In this document: one piece after another, positions 1-8,961 of the stretch | Position numbering within the stretch: the stretch's first letter is position 1 | Layout: every line of letters begins with the position of its first letter | Assembly (NCBI RefSeq): GCF_000747525.1 | Contig: NZ_CP009278.1 | Coordinates: 4,712,001 to 4,776,000, forward strand | Direction of reading: 5' to 3' | DNA length: 64,000 nucleotides | Source of the DNA: Sphingobacterium sp. ML3W | GTDB taxonomy: Bacteria; Bacteroidota; Bacteroidia; Sphingobacteriales; Sphingobacteriaceae | Position numbers and translations under genes: made by a program | Notes under the pieces: model-generated | Database searches by the model: none | Seen by the model: the letters and a program-made list of their open reading frames with translations, nothing else | Told to the model about the DNA's origin: nothing

Positions 1-39
1 TGAAGTCTATTTTCGAAATATCAAAATAAAAACATTATA

Positions 40-74
40 AAAAAAGAGAGTAGGAAATCCTGCTCTCTTTTTTA
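40..74. terminator. Bidirectional intrinsic terminator
   Basis: A hairpin with 11-bp arms (AGAGAGTAGGA / TCCTGCTCTCT, one wobble pair) is flanked by an A-run on the left and a T-run on the right. It lies just past the stop codon of the minus-strand M16 protease, so it can end that transcript and any plus-strand transcript entering from the left. Confidence 0.75.
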
Positions 75-82
75 TATCAAAA

Positions 83-3016
83 TTAATATCCAAACAACTC
101 TTCTAAAGTCAATTTCTTAACTTCACCAAGTTTTGCTAAATCTTCGATTTTCAAGTTCTCATCCTTGGCAACAACACAATAAATATAAGGTTTGCGACTC
201 ATTTCTTTATTGTGGAAAGTTTTCAAATCTCCAAAAGTTAATTTTGGTGCCTGCTCATAAATTTCCTTACGGATATCTGAAGAAAGACCTAATCGCTGCG
301 CACTCAAATAATTTGATAAAATGTTTGCATTTGTGATACGGTCACTAGCCAACGATTTGACTAAACTTACTTTAGCAATTTCCAAAGCTTTTGGAGCATC
401 AGGCAAATCATCTAACAATTCATTCATACCGACAACTGCTTCATTAAATTTATCCGCTTGAGTACCTACATAAGCACCCACCGAGTAATGATTCTCTTTT
501 TTGATTGGAGAAGCAAAATGTGCATAAGTAGAATAGGCTAGAGCTTTAGACTCTCTAATAGTCTGAAAAACGATACTCCCCATGCCTCCTCCGAAATACA
601 TATTAAACAGCGCCACAGTAGGGCTATATTTCGGATTATATTGATCCGAATTTCTAAACCAAAATACCTCCGCTTGCTTCATATCGAAATCCGCAAATAA
701 CACTTGATTTTTCGGGGTAGGCAATTCTGCAAAGTTACTTGCCTTGCTAATAGTTGCAAAATTTGTATTCGTATTCAGGGGTTTCAATACAGCAACTAGT
801 TGACTCGTAGTTTTAGGTCCATAATACAATATCTGATGTTTCGTATTCGCCAGTTCATGCAAAATATCAACCAGATCAGATGCTTTAATGGAATTTAACT
901 CTTCATCTGTCAAAACATTGTTAAAAGGATTTTTAGCACCATATTTTGCATATGACCTTAACCCTTCCATAATCAAGGCTTTATTTTCTTTAGCATTCGT
1001 TCTTGATTTTTTTAAACGACCAATATATGCTTCTAATGCTTCCTGATTCCCTATACTATTTTTCAAGAGATCTTGAATTAATGCTACCGTTTGCTCAAAG
1101 TTCTCATTCAATCCTGAAATATTAATGCGGGTCTCTTCATTTCCTGAAATCACCGAGAAATCAGAAGCCAACTTATAGAATGCTTTGCTGAAATCCTCAC
1201 TTGATTTATCTTTAGTTCCTAAAAACTCCAGATAATCTGCTGCAATACCCAATAACTTATTATTCCATTTCCCCATATCATAACGATAGGTCAAACTGAA
1301 TAATGCATTATCATTATTCTGAACAGCGACTACATCAATACCTTTTAAAGTTGCCTTCTGGACATCTTTAGCATAATCTATCCAAACTGGGGTAATTTTA
1401 CTTTCTGGCATTTCAGCAATAGTCTTAACGAAAAGCGATTGATCATCACGATTGACAACTACTGGCGTAATAGGAGGCTTCTCTACTTTGACAACACTAT
1501 CATCGACACCTTTACGTTTATAAACCACAACATAATTATTATCATTCAGATATTTAGAGGCAAAATCCATAATATCCTGCTTCGTTATTTTTGTCAAGTT
1601 ATCCGAATAACTCAATTCTGTTGACCAATCCACACCCGAAGTAAAAGCATCCATAAGCTCCTCAGCACGATGACTATAACTCTCATTTCGTGAAATTTCC
1701 GATTTCTTCTCGTTATTCACAATTGAAGTAATCAGATCGTCAGAAAATTCTCCTTTACGCAACTTATCCAACTCTGCTAGAATCAAGGATTTTACATCGT
1801 CCAACGATTGACCTTGGCTTGGATTAGCCTGCATGATCAACATTGAATAATCTTTCAATACATATGGAAATGCTCCAGCGCCCAATAATTTTTGGGATTT
1901 CACCAAATCCAAATCAATCAAACCTGCGGAACCATTGGTAAGCATATTACCAAGTAAATTCAACATTTGAGCATCTTTAGTAGATGCACCTGGGAAACGA
2001 AATCCTAAAAATAAAAACTCAGATTCTGGTCCCTTCACTTCTCTTACCACCGGTTGTTTGATATCTTTCTCAGCATCAAACGTATAAACAGGAATATCCT
2101 TCGGTTTCATATAACTGAATGCCTGATCGATTTTTTTAACGACCTCATTTGGATCAAAATCACCAGACATAATCACCCCCATATTATTGGGAACATAGTA
2201 AGTATTAAAATATTCACGAATAGCTTTTAAAGAAGGATTCTTCAAATGTTCAACCGTTCCAATCGTTGTTTGTTTCCCATAATTGTTATTAGGAAACATG
2301 GCCTCAAACATAGCCTCTACAGATTTACGACCATCATTATCCAATCCCCTATTCTTTTCCTCATAAACAGCCTCTAATTCGGTATGAAACAACCTTAACA
2401 CGGGATAACGAAAGCGCTCTGCTTGAACAGCAAGAAATTTGTCAATAACATTATTTGGAATATCCTCTGTATAAACGGTCTGTTCAAATGAGGTAAAAGC
2501 ATTCGTTCCTTCAGCCCCCATCTCACTCATCAACTTATCGTACTCATTAGCTATGGCATATTTAGCTGCCTCACCGGAAACCTGGTCAATTTGTTTGTAA
2601 ATTTCTTTACGTTTGGCCTCATCTGTAGTTGAATTATATTGTTCATATAATCCATCAATCTGATCAAGCAATGGTTTTTCCTTTGCCCAATCTTTTGACC
2701 CAAATTTATCTGTACCCTTAAAAAGCATATGCTCAAGGTAATGTGCTAGACCAGTATGATCAGCAGGATCCGTTTTGCTACCTGCTTTTGTAGCAATATA
2801 CGCCTGAATACGAGGCACCTTTTTAGACGGGCTCAAGATTACTGTAAGACCGTTTTTTAAGGTGTAAAAACGTGAATTTGTAGGGTCGTTAGTTACATAG
2901 CGATACGTATAACCACCTTCATTTGTTTCTTTCCAATCATACTTTTTCATCTGCGCAAAAGTTGTGATACTTGATAAAAAAACAAAAGCCATTATCGAAA
3001 TAGATTTTAAATTCAT
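83..3016 (-). CDS. Secreted M16 family zinc metallopeptidase (two-domain, pitrilysin-like)
   Basis: Periplasmic or envelope zinc peptidase of about 977 aa. The inverted zinc motif HYLEH is at about residues 92-96, with the distal acidic ligand in the ELEAVYEEKNRGL segment about 150 residues later. The length and the second M16-like half (about residues 540-970, inactive-type, with the AYSTYAHF segment) fit the usual catalytic plus non-catalytic tandem. The start is taken at MNLKSISIMAFVFLSS because it gives a clean signal peptide ending in FAQ. The longer ORF start at 3043 would lie inside a TATATTTG promoter box (3041-3048). It is a single gene followed by a terminator. Family knowledge: M16 proteins degrade peptides; the substrate cannot be told from sequence. 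Confidence 0.9.
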   Translation of the reverse strand: MNLKSISIMAFVFLSSITTFAQMKKYDWKETNEGGYTYRYVTNDPTNSRFYTLKNGLTVILSPSKKVPRIQAYIATKAGSKTDPADHTGLAHYLEHMLFKGTDKFGSKDWAKEKPLLDQIDGLYEQYNSTTDEAKRKEIYKQIDQVSGEAAKYAIANEYDKLMSEMGAEGTNAFTSFEQTVYTEDIPNNVIDKFLAVQAERFRYPVLRLFHTELEAVYEEKNRGLDNDGRKSVEAMFEAMFPNNNYGKQTTIGTVEHLKNPSLKAIREYFNTYYVPNNMGVIMSGDFDPNEVVKKIDQAFSYMKPKDIPVYTFDAEKDIKQPVVREVKGPESEFLFLGFRFPGASTKDAQMLNLLGNMLTNGSAGLIDLDLVKSQKLLGAGAFPYVLKDYSMLIMQANPSQGQSLDDVKSLILAELDKLRKGEFSDDLITSIVNNEKKSEISRNESYSHRAEELMDAFTSGVDWSTELSYSDNLTKITKQDIMDFASKYLNDNNYVVVYKRKGVDDSVVKVEKPPITPVVVNRDDQSLFVKTIAEMPESKITPVWIDYAKDVQKATLKGIDVVAVQNNDNALFSLTYRYDMGKWNNKLLGIAADYLEFLGTKDKSSEDFSKAFYKLASDFSVISGNEETRINISGLNENFEQTVALIQDLLKNSIGNQEALEAYIGRLKKSRTNAKENKALIMEGLRSYAKYGAKNPFNNVLTDEELNSIKASDLVDILHELANTKHQILYYGPKTTSQLVAVLKPLNTNTNFATISKASNFAELPTPKNQVLFADFDMKQAEVFWFRNSDQYNPKYSPTVALFNMYFGGGMGSIVFQTIRESKALAYSTYAHFASPIKKENHYSVGAYVGTQADKFNEAVVGMNELLDDLPDAPKALEIAKVSLVKSLASDRITNANILSNYLSAQRLGLSSDIRKEIYEQAPKLTFGDLKTFHNKEMSRKPYIYCVVAKDENLKIEDLAKLGEVKKLTLEELFGY

Positions 3017-3040
3017 TTCTAATATGTTTAAAAATACAAT

Positions 3041-3048
3041 CAAATATA
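3041..3048 (-). promoter_or_regulatory. Promoter -7 box of the M16 peptidase gene
   Basis: On the minus strand the sequence reads TATATTTG, a perfect match to the Bacteroidota -7 consensus TAnnTTTG, about 25 nt upstream of the chosen ATG. No clear TTTG -33 box is seen at the usual spacing, so only the -7 element is claimed. Confidence 0.5.
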
Positions 3049-3235
3049 TGAATGTTTAAAGAAAAATTCAGGTACTATTGAAACATCTTTCACAACTACA
3101 AGTAAATAATTGATCTTTTCAGACAGATTAGCTAAATTAATACGATTTAGCTAATAACCAAAAGCACTCCGCTTGGTACATGATCACACACTAATGAATA
3201 TAAATTATGTAGGAAATACACATAGATAGGCTTAA

Positions 3236-3269
3236 ACAAAAAAAGCATCGAATTATCGATGCTTTTTCG
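3236..3269 (-). terminator. Terminator of the tRNA-Val operon
   Basis: The hairpin AGCATCGA-atta-TCGATGCT is flanked by an A-run which, on the minus strand, becomes a T-run after the stem. It starts directly after the last tRNA-Val gene and ends the tRNA transcript. Confidence 0.8.
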
Positions 3270-3270
3270 T

Positions 3271-3344
3271 GGAGAATACTGGGTTCGAACCAGTGACCCT
3301 CTGCTTGTAAGGCAGATGCTCTGAACCAGCTGAGCTAATTCTCC
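3271..3344 (-). tRNA. tRNA-Val(UAC), copy 3 of the transcript
   Basis: 74 nt. On the minus strand the acceptor is GGAGAAT...ATTCTCC, the D arm contains AGCTCAGCTGGTTC, the anticodon loop is CTTACAA (anticodon TAC) and the T loop is TTCGAAC. No CCA is encoded. It is identical to the two copies upstream at exactly 109-bp intervals. Confidence 0.96.
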
Positions 3345-3379
3345 TTTCTTTAAGGGTTTTGAAACACTTCTGTTTTTGT

Positions 3380-3453
3380 GGAGAATACTGGGTTCGAACC
3401 AGTGACCCTCTGCTTGTAAGGCAGATGCTCTGAACCAGCTGAGCTAATTCTCC
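3380..3453 (-). tRNA. tRNA-Val(UAC), middle copy
   Basis: 74 nt, identical in sequence to the flanking copies: anticodon TAC in loop CTTACAA, T loop TTCGAAC, 7-bp acceptor GGAGAAT/ATTCTCC. No CCA is encoded. It is separated from its neighbours by identical 35-bp spacers. Confidence 0.96.
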
Positions 3454-3488
3454 TTTCTTTAAGGGTTTTGAAACACTTCTGTTTTTGT

Positions 3489-3562
3489 GGAGAATACTGG
3501 GTTCGAACCAGTGACCCTCTGCTTGTAAGGCAGATGCTCTGAACCAGCTGAGCTAATTCTCC
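3489..3562 (-). tRNA. tRNA-Val(UAC), first copy of the transcript
   Basis: 74 nt, identical to the other two copies. It is the promoter-proximal copy: a near-consensus Bacteroidota promoter lies about 50-80 bp upstream on the minus strand. Confidence 0.96.
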
Positions 3563-3610
3563 TTTCTTTTAGTTCCTGATATCGGTAATACCTTTCCCTA
3601 ATTGCGTGTG

Positions 3611-3640
3611 CAAATATACTCCAAAATTTCGACTCTCAAA
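3611..3640 (-). promoter_or_regulatory. Promoter of the tRNA-Val operon
   Basis: On the minus strand there is a TTTG -33 box (3637-3640), an 18-bp spacer and a perfect TATATTTG -7 box (3611-3618). This matches the Bacteroidota sigma-ABfr consensus TTTG-N17-23-TAnnTTTG and predicts a start near 3604, about 40 nt before the first tRNA. Confidence 0.75.
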
Positions 3641-3710
3641 ATTATTTGACAAGTTTTTTATAGTGAAAAACGCAATACACTAGAAGCCACGCATATAATT
3701 TTCACAATTC

Positions 3711-5699
3711 TTAATCATAAAATTTCCAAGAAACCCCAAATCTAATATTAGCATCATTCATCGGATAACGACGAACAGTATAATAGCCCTTCGGCATACC
3801 CAGATATTGATTAACAAAGTTGCAACTCAAGAAAAGGGTCACACGTTGAATGTTCGCTGTAGTCCACACATCAAATATTGGATAAGTCGAAAACTGAAGT
3901 GCGGCATTATCATTATAGAACTGACCTGTATTAATCGAATAAGATGGTGTTGTAAATGGCGTATTAAAACGTGCATCAACACCGATATTAAAATCAACAA
4001 CCTTATATAAGACATTATTATAGTACAAACTATGCCAGGTATAGATCTCAGGAGTAGCTAGAACCTTCTGTTGATCGGTTTTCTGATAGACAACCAAGTT
4101 ATCCAATGTAAATCTCCTGAACTTAAACTTTTGCCCTACGGACACCTTTAATAGGTTTGCAGAACCCAATTGAGCAGGTTCGATTAATTTAGAAAGTCGA
4201 GCATCACCTCCTGGATTATCGATTTCCTTAAAATAAAGGTAATTGTCCATTAGGAAGTATTCAACCTTACCCTTGAAACCAATTTTAGGATTGCTGTATT
4301 GGAATGCTAAATTCTGTGTTTTAGTTTTCTCAAGCTCGCGCTCCCATTGATGATACGTATAATTCATACGACTAAATACCATTTCAGGAGATTTATTCTG
4401 CGAATAAGCTGAAATAGTTATTTTACCCACATTAGAACTCAATAGCATGTCTGCTTTTGCTTCATATAAATAGTCTCCAAAATTATGTCCCAATACAATT
4501 TGATTCACATTACCAGTTACATTAACGCGATCGGAAAACTTATAGCCTAATTCTCCCTTCAGCATGCCATTTTGATAGAACCTATTATTGATACCGCTAT
4601 CCGAATACCAATACATATCATGTTGAAAAGCTACATTCAACTTTACTTCATTCTTAAAAATAGATTTACCTCTTAGAAAAAAGCTATATTCAAATTCATT
4701 GGATATTGAAGTAATTGAAGTAGTATCTTGTGTTAGTGTGGATGACCCATATGGAAAAGCACCATTGCCATCCGTTTCATTTTTAAAAAAATTGTATTTT
4801 TGAATCCTTACCGAACTATTATGGGCCACACTATTTGTTGGAAATATCTGCATCGTAGGCTTACCTGCATCAACCGTATCCAAACGACCAATAAACATAG
4901 ATTGTCTAAGAAAAAACGAATTATCACGCCATTCATTTCGAGGTCTATTGTCTCCCAATCCATTTAAGCGTACCGGATACCGATCAGAAGACTGACCTAA
5001 GGTATCTTTAAAAATATTATTTGCTAAGACAGAACCGTTCTCTGTAGCATCCAATTTATTAAAGACCACATTAGTCAACAAGTTGTAACGATGGTTCTCA
5101 GATTCGTACCAAGCAAATAAAGCAGATTTAATATCAGAATAAGTCTGATTCGAATAGTAACCCGCTGTTTTTGTAGCATGAAACTCTCCACCAATGTTAA
5201 GCCTTGGATTAATATTCTGCGCCAAACGTGCACGAAAAACCTGATCATCAAAGAAAAAGCCAACCGTATAGAGTTCTGAAAACCTTGCGCGCGCTCTAAA
5301 ATACTGTATAGAATCTGGCCGATATAAAGTACGCTCCAAGCTATGAAAGCCGCTTTGAAATCCAATGGTCTTAGTAGGTTGAAATAATAAATCGCGAGTT
5401 GCTAAACCGTAAGAGCCCAAATTAATACTTGGGTTCCACGGCAAATTCTGTTTATTATAATATTGAAAGTTTTGATGTGAAGTATCTATCTGAACGGTAA
5501 AAGTGCCCTTTTTCATCATATCCAATGTCGTATATCGAATATATTTAGCCGACAAAATCACAGAATCTTGTTTCGCATCCTCTTTTGCCCTAGCGGAATC
5601 TAAAGCACTACTCCATTCATCATTACTTTGTGCTTGAACTTGATTTACAAAACCAAGAATACAACAAAAAATCGCTAATAAGCGCAGGGTCACCATCAT
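3711..5699 (-). CDS. Putative outer-membrane porin (Porin_10-like)
   Basis: 662 aa with a signal peptide (MMVTLRLLAIFCCILG... cleaved after VQAQ) followed by a long region of alternating amphipathic strands rich in Tyr, Phe and Asn. It ends in FGVSWKFYD, like an outer-membrane barrel. Length and style match the 'putative porin' family of Bacteroidota (PF14121). It begins 28 bp after the stop codon of a purine nucleoside phosphorylase; the PNP-porin pairing recurs, as I recall, in Bacteroidota genomes and could reflect nucleoside-related uptake, but the substrate is not shown. No plug or carboxypeptidase-like domain is present, so it is not a SusC. Confidence 0.75.
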   Translation of the reverse strand: MMVTLRLLAIFCCILGFVNQVQAQSNDEWSSALDSARAKEDAKQDSVILSAKYIRYTTLDMMKKGTFTVQIDTSHQNFQYYNKQNLPWNPSINLGSYGLATRDLLFQPTKTIGFQSGFHSLERTLYRPDSIQYFRARARFSELYTVGFFFDDQVFRARLAQNINPRLNIGGEFHATKTAGYYSNQTYSDIKSALFAWYESENHRYNLLTNVVFNKLDATENGSVLANNIFKDTLGQSSDRYPVRLNGLGDNRPRNEWRDNSFFLRQSMFIGRLDTVDAGKPTMQIFPTNSVAHNSSVRIQKYNFFKNETDGNGAFPYGSSTLTQDTTSITSISNEFEYSFFLRGKSIFKNEVKLNVAFQHDMYWYSDSGINNRFYQNGMLKGELGYKFSDRVNVTGNVNQIVLGHNFGDYLYEAKADMLLSSNVGKITISAYSQNKSPEMVFSRMNYTYHQWERELEKTKTQNLAFQYSNPKIGFKGKVEYFLMDNYLYFKEIDNPGGDARLSKLIEPAQLGSANLLKVSVGQKFKFRRFTLDNLVVYQKTDQQKVLATPEIYTWHSLYYNNVLYKVVDFNIGVDARFNTPFTTPSYSINTGQFYNDNAALQFSTYPIFDVWTTANIQRVTLFLSCNFVNQYLGMPKGYYTVRRYPMNDANIRFGVSWKFYD

Positions 5700-5727
5700 T
5701 TATATTTGAACTAACATTGTTGAAAAA

Positions 5728-6543
5728 CTATTGCAAAGCTATTAATTCTTTCAAAATTAATGTCATTTTTGGTTCAGCTTTTGCAGCGATGTCGACAATA
5801 TCTTCCAAAGAAACTGGTTTCAAATCCTCATGAAAACCTTCATCTGTAATTACAGATATGGCAAAAACAGGTAAATTCATGTGATTGGCAATAATAACTT
5901 CGGGAACAGTACTCATTCCGACAATATCACCACCGATCAATCTCATGTAACGATATTCCGCTTTTGTTTCCAAATTAGGACCAGGGGCAGAGACGTAGAC
6001 CACTTCATGTGCACGAATTTCTTTTGCAGCAGCAATAGCAAGACCTTGTTTAATCATCTCTCGATTATAGGGCTGACTCATATCAGGAAATCGAGGACCA
6101 AATGCCGAGAGATTAGAACCTCGCAAAGGATTATCAGGCAATAGATTAATATGATCTGAGATAATACCCAAATCACCTTTGAGGATGTCCGGATTTAATG
6201 AGCCTGATGCATTCGAAACAAAAAGCTTTTGGATCCCTAGAACTTTCATGATACGAATCGGAAATGTAATCTCTTGCATATTATATCCTTCATAATAATG
6301 AAGCCTACCTTGCATAGCTACAACCTTGCGACCATTCAGGGTACCAAAGATCAACTTACCAGTGTGAAATTCTACAGTCGAAATGGGAAAGTTGGGAATA
6401 TTAGAATACATCAAAGCGTATTCCACTTGGATCTCATCGACCAATTTACCTAAGCCAGTACCCAATATTATTCCAAAATCAGGTTGAAAATCACCTATTT
6501 TCTTGCGGATAAATCCAGCTGTTTCTTCTATCAAATGATACAT
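5728..6543 (-). CDS. Purine nucleoside phosphorylase, class I (PNP/MTAP family)
   Basis: 271 aa, the usual size of trimeric PNP. It cleaves purine ribonucleosides with phosphate to base and ribose-1-phosphate in the cytoplasm. Visible landmarks: N-terminal phosphate-binding ILGTGLGKL (about 26-34), VEFHTGKL, GRLHYYEGY (about 80-88), SNASGSLNP, the purine-site region around residues 190-200, and GMSTVPEVIIANH. Class I is preferred over DeoD-type hexameric PNP because of length and the GRxHxYEGY motif. It lies 69 bp after the symporter gene and 28 bp before the porin gene, so it is probably in the same transcript. Confidence 0.92.
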   Translation of the reverse strand: MYHLIEETAGFIRKKIGDFQPDFGIILGTGLGKLVDEIQVEYALMYSNIPNFPISTVEFHTGKLIFGTLNGRKVVAMQGRLHYYEGYNMQEITFPIRIMKVLGIQKLFVSNASGSLNPDILKGDLGIISDHINLLPDNPLRGSNLSAFGPRFPDMSQPYNREMIKQGLAIAAAKEIRAHEVVYVSAPGPNLETKAEYRYMRLIGGDIVGMSTVPEVIIANHMNLPVFAISVITDEGFHEDLKPVSLEDIVDIAAKAEPKMTLILKELIALQ

Positions 6544-6612
6544 ACGTACAAAAAAACTAATTTAATCAAACTTAACTTAATTTTTTTGCACGTACAACAC
6601 ACTTAACTTATT

Positions 6613-8103
6613 TTAATTATGCGAAAGCTCTCTATCAGAAGCTTTACCAGGAGAAGTAAGCACTAATAGTAAGAAAGTAATAAACCCATTAATAATGATT
6701 AAGTCCAATCCAATAACGTAAGGAGTATACACTTCAATCACATAAGTTTTCAGTACATACAATATAACAGGTGATATCACACAGATATACGGCACCAATT
6801 TATCTTTAACAGCATATTTAGTTGAAATACCTAGTACAAATAAACCAAGCAATGGACCATAAGTATAGCTTGCCGCAGTAAAAATTGCATTGACGACAGA
6901 ATCATTATTGATTAATTTAAATACTAAAATAACCAACAACATCACAATTGAAAATCCGAAATGCACATAATTTCGTTGCTTGACCAACGCTGGATCATTT
7001 GGATTCTCTTTCTTATTAAAATTTAAAAAATCAATACAGTATGAAGTAGTCAAGGCCGTCAGTGCCGAATCTGTAGTCGCAAAAGTTGCTGCTGTCAATC
7101 CCATCATAAAAATAATTGCAGGAAGAATTGCTAAATGATTCAATGCAATTTCAGGATATAGGTAATCTCGCGTGGCCAATTGACTAATATCAATACCATT
7201 TCGCTCCGCATAAATATATAATAAAGCCCCTACTGCCAGAAAGAAAATATTGATGACTACAAATACACTTGTAAACGTAATCATATTCTTTTGAGCCTCT
7301 TTAATCGTACCCATAGAAAGATTCTTCTGCATCAAATCTTGATCTAACCCTGTCATAGCAATCGTGACGAAAATACCACCCAAAAATTGTTTCCAAAAAT
7401 TCGTTTTACTCCCTACGAAATCATCCCAGAAGAATATTTTAGAATAGCTACTTTCTTTCACCGCTTCAAAAGTATCGACAATACCAAAATCGAGTCCCTT
7501 AGCCATAAAATAGATTGATAAAATTACAGCAGTAATCAAAAATGTAGTTTGCAAGGTATCAGTCACGATAATTGTCTTTAATCCACCTTTATTAGTATAA
7601 AGCCAAATGAGCAACAAGCAAATCACTACTGTGATTGCAAATGGTATTTTCCAAGCATCAAAAATAAAATGCTGCAAAACGATAGCAACCAAATAAAGTC
7701 GAAATGCAGAACCAATCGTTCGCGAAATAAGAAAAATAGCAGCTCCCGTTTTATATGTTGTATGTCCAAAACGCTCTTCTAAATAGGTATAAATAGAAGT
7801 TAGATTCATCCTATAATATAACGGAAGTAAAACATAGGCAATAATAATAAAGCCAACTGCATTTCCCAGTACAAATTGAAAGTAGCTAAATTCTGAAGCA
7901 CCTACTGCACCCGGAACTGAAATAAACGTTACACCAGATAAGGCAGTACCGATCATACCAAAGGCAACCATGTACCATTTAGAATTACGGTTAGCCACAA
8001 AAAAAGTGGAGTTGTCCGATGACCCCTTTGATGTAAAATGCGCGACGACAAGTAAAACAGCAAAGTAGATAACCAAAAAAGATAATAAAATTATTGGTGA
8101 CAT
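6613..8103 (-). CDS. Sodium:solute symporter (SSS family), candidate MurNAc permease
   Basis: 496 aa, highly hydrophobic with about 13 predicted transmembrane segments. The start (MSPIILLSFLVIYFAVLLV) and the core (GMIGTALSGVTFISVPGAVG, about residues 50-70; TDSALTALTTSYCIDF, about 345-360) are typical of SSS transporters. It catalyses sodium-driven uptake across the inner membrane. It starts 26 bp after murQ in the amino-sugar cluster, so MurNAc or a related amino sugar is the natural guess; family membership alone does not give the substrate. If it imports unphosphorylated MurNAc, a cytoplasmic kinase is required before MurQ, and none is in the window. Confidence 0.85.
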   Translation of the reverse strand: MSPIILLSFLVIYFAVLLVVAHFTSKGSSDNSTFFVANRNSKWYMVAFGMIGTALSGVTFISVPGAVGASEFSYFQFVLGNAVGFIIIAYVLLPLYYRMNLTSIYTYLEERFGHTTYKTGAAIFLISRTIGSAFRLYLVAIVLQHFIFDAWKIPFAITVVICLLLIWLYTNKGGLKTIIVTDTLQTTFLITAVILSIYFMAKGLDFGIVDTFEAVKESSYSKIFFWDDFVGSKTNFWKQFLGGIFVTIAMTGLDQDLMQKNLSMGTIKEAQKNMITFTSVFVVINIFFLAVGALLYIYAERNGIDISQLATRDYLYPEIALNHLAILPAIIFMMGLTAATFATTDSALTALTTSYCIDFLNFNKKENPNDPALVKQRNYVHFGFSIVMLLVILVFKLINNDSVVNAIFTAASYTYGPLLGLFVLGISTKYAVKDKLVPYICVISPVILYVLKTYVIEVYTPYVIGLDLIIINGFITFLLLVLTSPGKASDRELSHN

Positions 8104-8129
8104 AAGTTTGGTTTATAATTGATTTGTGT

Positions 8130-8942
8130 TTAATGAGTTTCTTGGTATGCTTCTATCGCTTGGCGGACATGACCAAATTTATCTAATAAAGCTGTTGCCT
8201 CATCTTCCGTAGCATTCGTCTCATCCATGATAATACGGACACCGCGTGCAACAAGTTTATGATTTGACAACTGCATATCTACCATTTTATTTCCCTGGAT
8301 TCGTCCCAATTGAATCATGATAGAAGTACTCAACATATTTAAAACTAATTTCTGGGCAGTCCCGGCTTTCATACGTGTGGAACCCGTAACAAACTCCGGC
8401 CCAACAACAACCTCGACAGGTAGTTGCGCCTCAGCAGCTATTGGAGATCCACCATTACAAACAATACAGCCTGTTGCTAACCCAGCAGCATTTGCCGCTT
8501 TCAAACCACCTACTACATAAGGTGTAGTTCCTGATGCTGCGATACCAATGACAACATCCGTTTTATTGATGCTATACTCTGTTAAATCTTTCCATGCCTG
8601 CTCTGTATCATCTTCTGCAAACTCTACTGCTTTACGAATTGCTGTATCACCGCCTGCGATCATTCCGATAATCCAATCAAATGGCACGCCATATGTCGGA
8701 GGGCATTCCGATGCATCCAAAACACCTAATCTTCCACTCGTACCAGCACCAATATAAAAAACACGACCTCCATTTTTCATCTTAGTAACACACTCACTAA
8801 CTAATGCCTCAATTTGAGGAATAGCCTTTTCAACAGCAGCAGGAACCGTTTTATCTTCGTTATTAATATTCGTTAACAACTCCAAAACAGTCATTTTTTC
8901 TAAATCCTGGTAATTCGATTCTTTTTCGGTTGTATTTATCAT
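8130..8942 (-). CDS. murQ: N-acetylmuramic acid 6-phosphate etherase
   Basis: 270 aa from the chosen start MINTTEKESNYQDLE. Cytoplasmic SIS-fold lyase-hydrolase that splits the D-lactyl ether of MurNAc-6P to give GlcNAc-6P and D-lactate. The signature GAGTSGRLGVLDASECPPT (about residues 63-81) and GIAASGTTPYVVGGL (about 132-146) are both present, as is GSTRMKAGTAQKLVLNMLST. The longer ORF start (8996) would overlap the upstream deacetylase by 35 bp and adds 18 residues not expected for the family, so the inner ATG is used. It sits in a tight minus-strand run between the deacetylase and the symporter. Confidence 0.95.
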   Translation of the reverse strand: MINTTEKESNYQDLEKMTVLELLTNINNEDKTVPAAVEKAIPQIEALVSECVTKMKNGGRVFYIGAGTSGRLGVLDASECPPTYGVPFDWIIGMIAGGDTAIRKAVEFAEDDTEQAWKDLTEYSINKTDVVIGIAASGTTPYVVGGLKAANAAGLATGCIVCNGGSPIAAEAQLPVEVVVGPEFVTGSTRMKAGTAQKLVLNMLSTSIMIQLGRIQGNKMVDMQLSNHKLVARGVRIIMDETNATEDEATALLDKFGHVRQAIEAYQETH

Positions 8943-8961
8943 TCTTTTTTGTAAATTTTCT

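Larger units (their letters stand above)
3271..3597 (-). repeat. Three tandem 109-bp units, each a tRNA-Val plus spacer
   Basis: The tRNA genes begin at 3271, 3380 and 3489, exactly 109 bp apart. The 35-bp spacers (tttctttaagggttttg... to ...tgttttt) are identical between copies 1-2 and 2-3. After the third copy the match stops within a few bases (the sequence changes after ctttctttt), so the right edge is approximate. Perfect identity of the non-coding spacers points to recent unequal duplication or ongoing gene conversion. Confidence 0.9.

Noticed and set aside
3017..3043. Longer N-terminus for the M16 peptidase
   Set aside because: The extra nine residues spoil the signal peptide, and the upstream start lies inside a TATATTTG promoter box.
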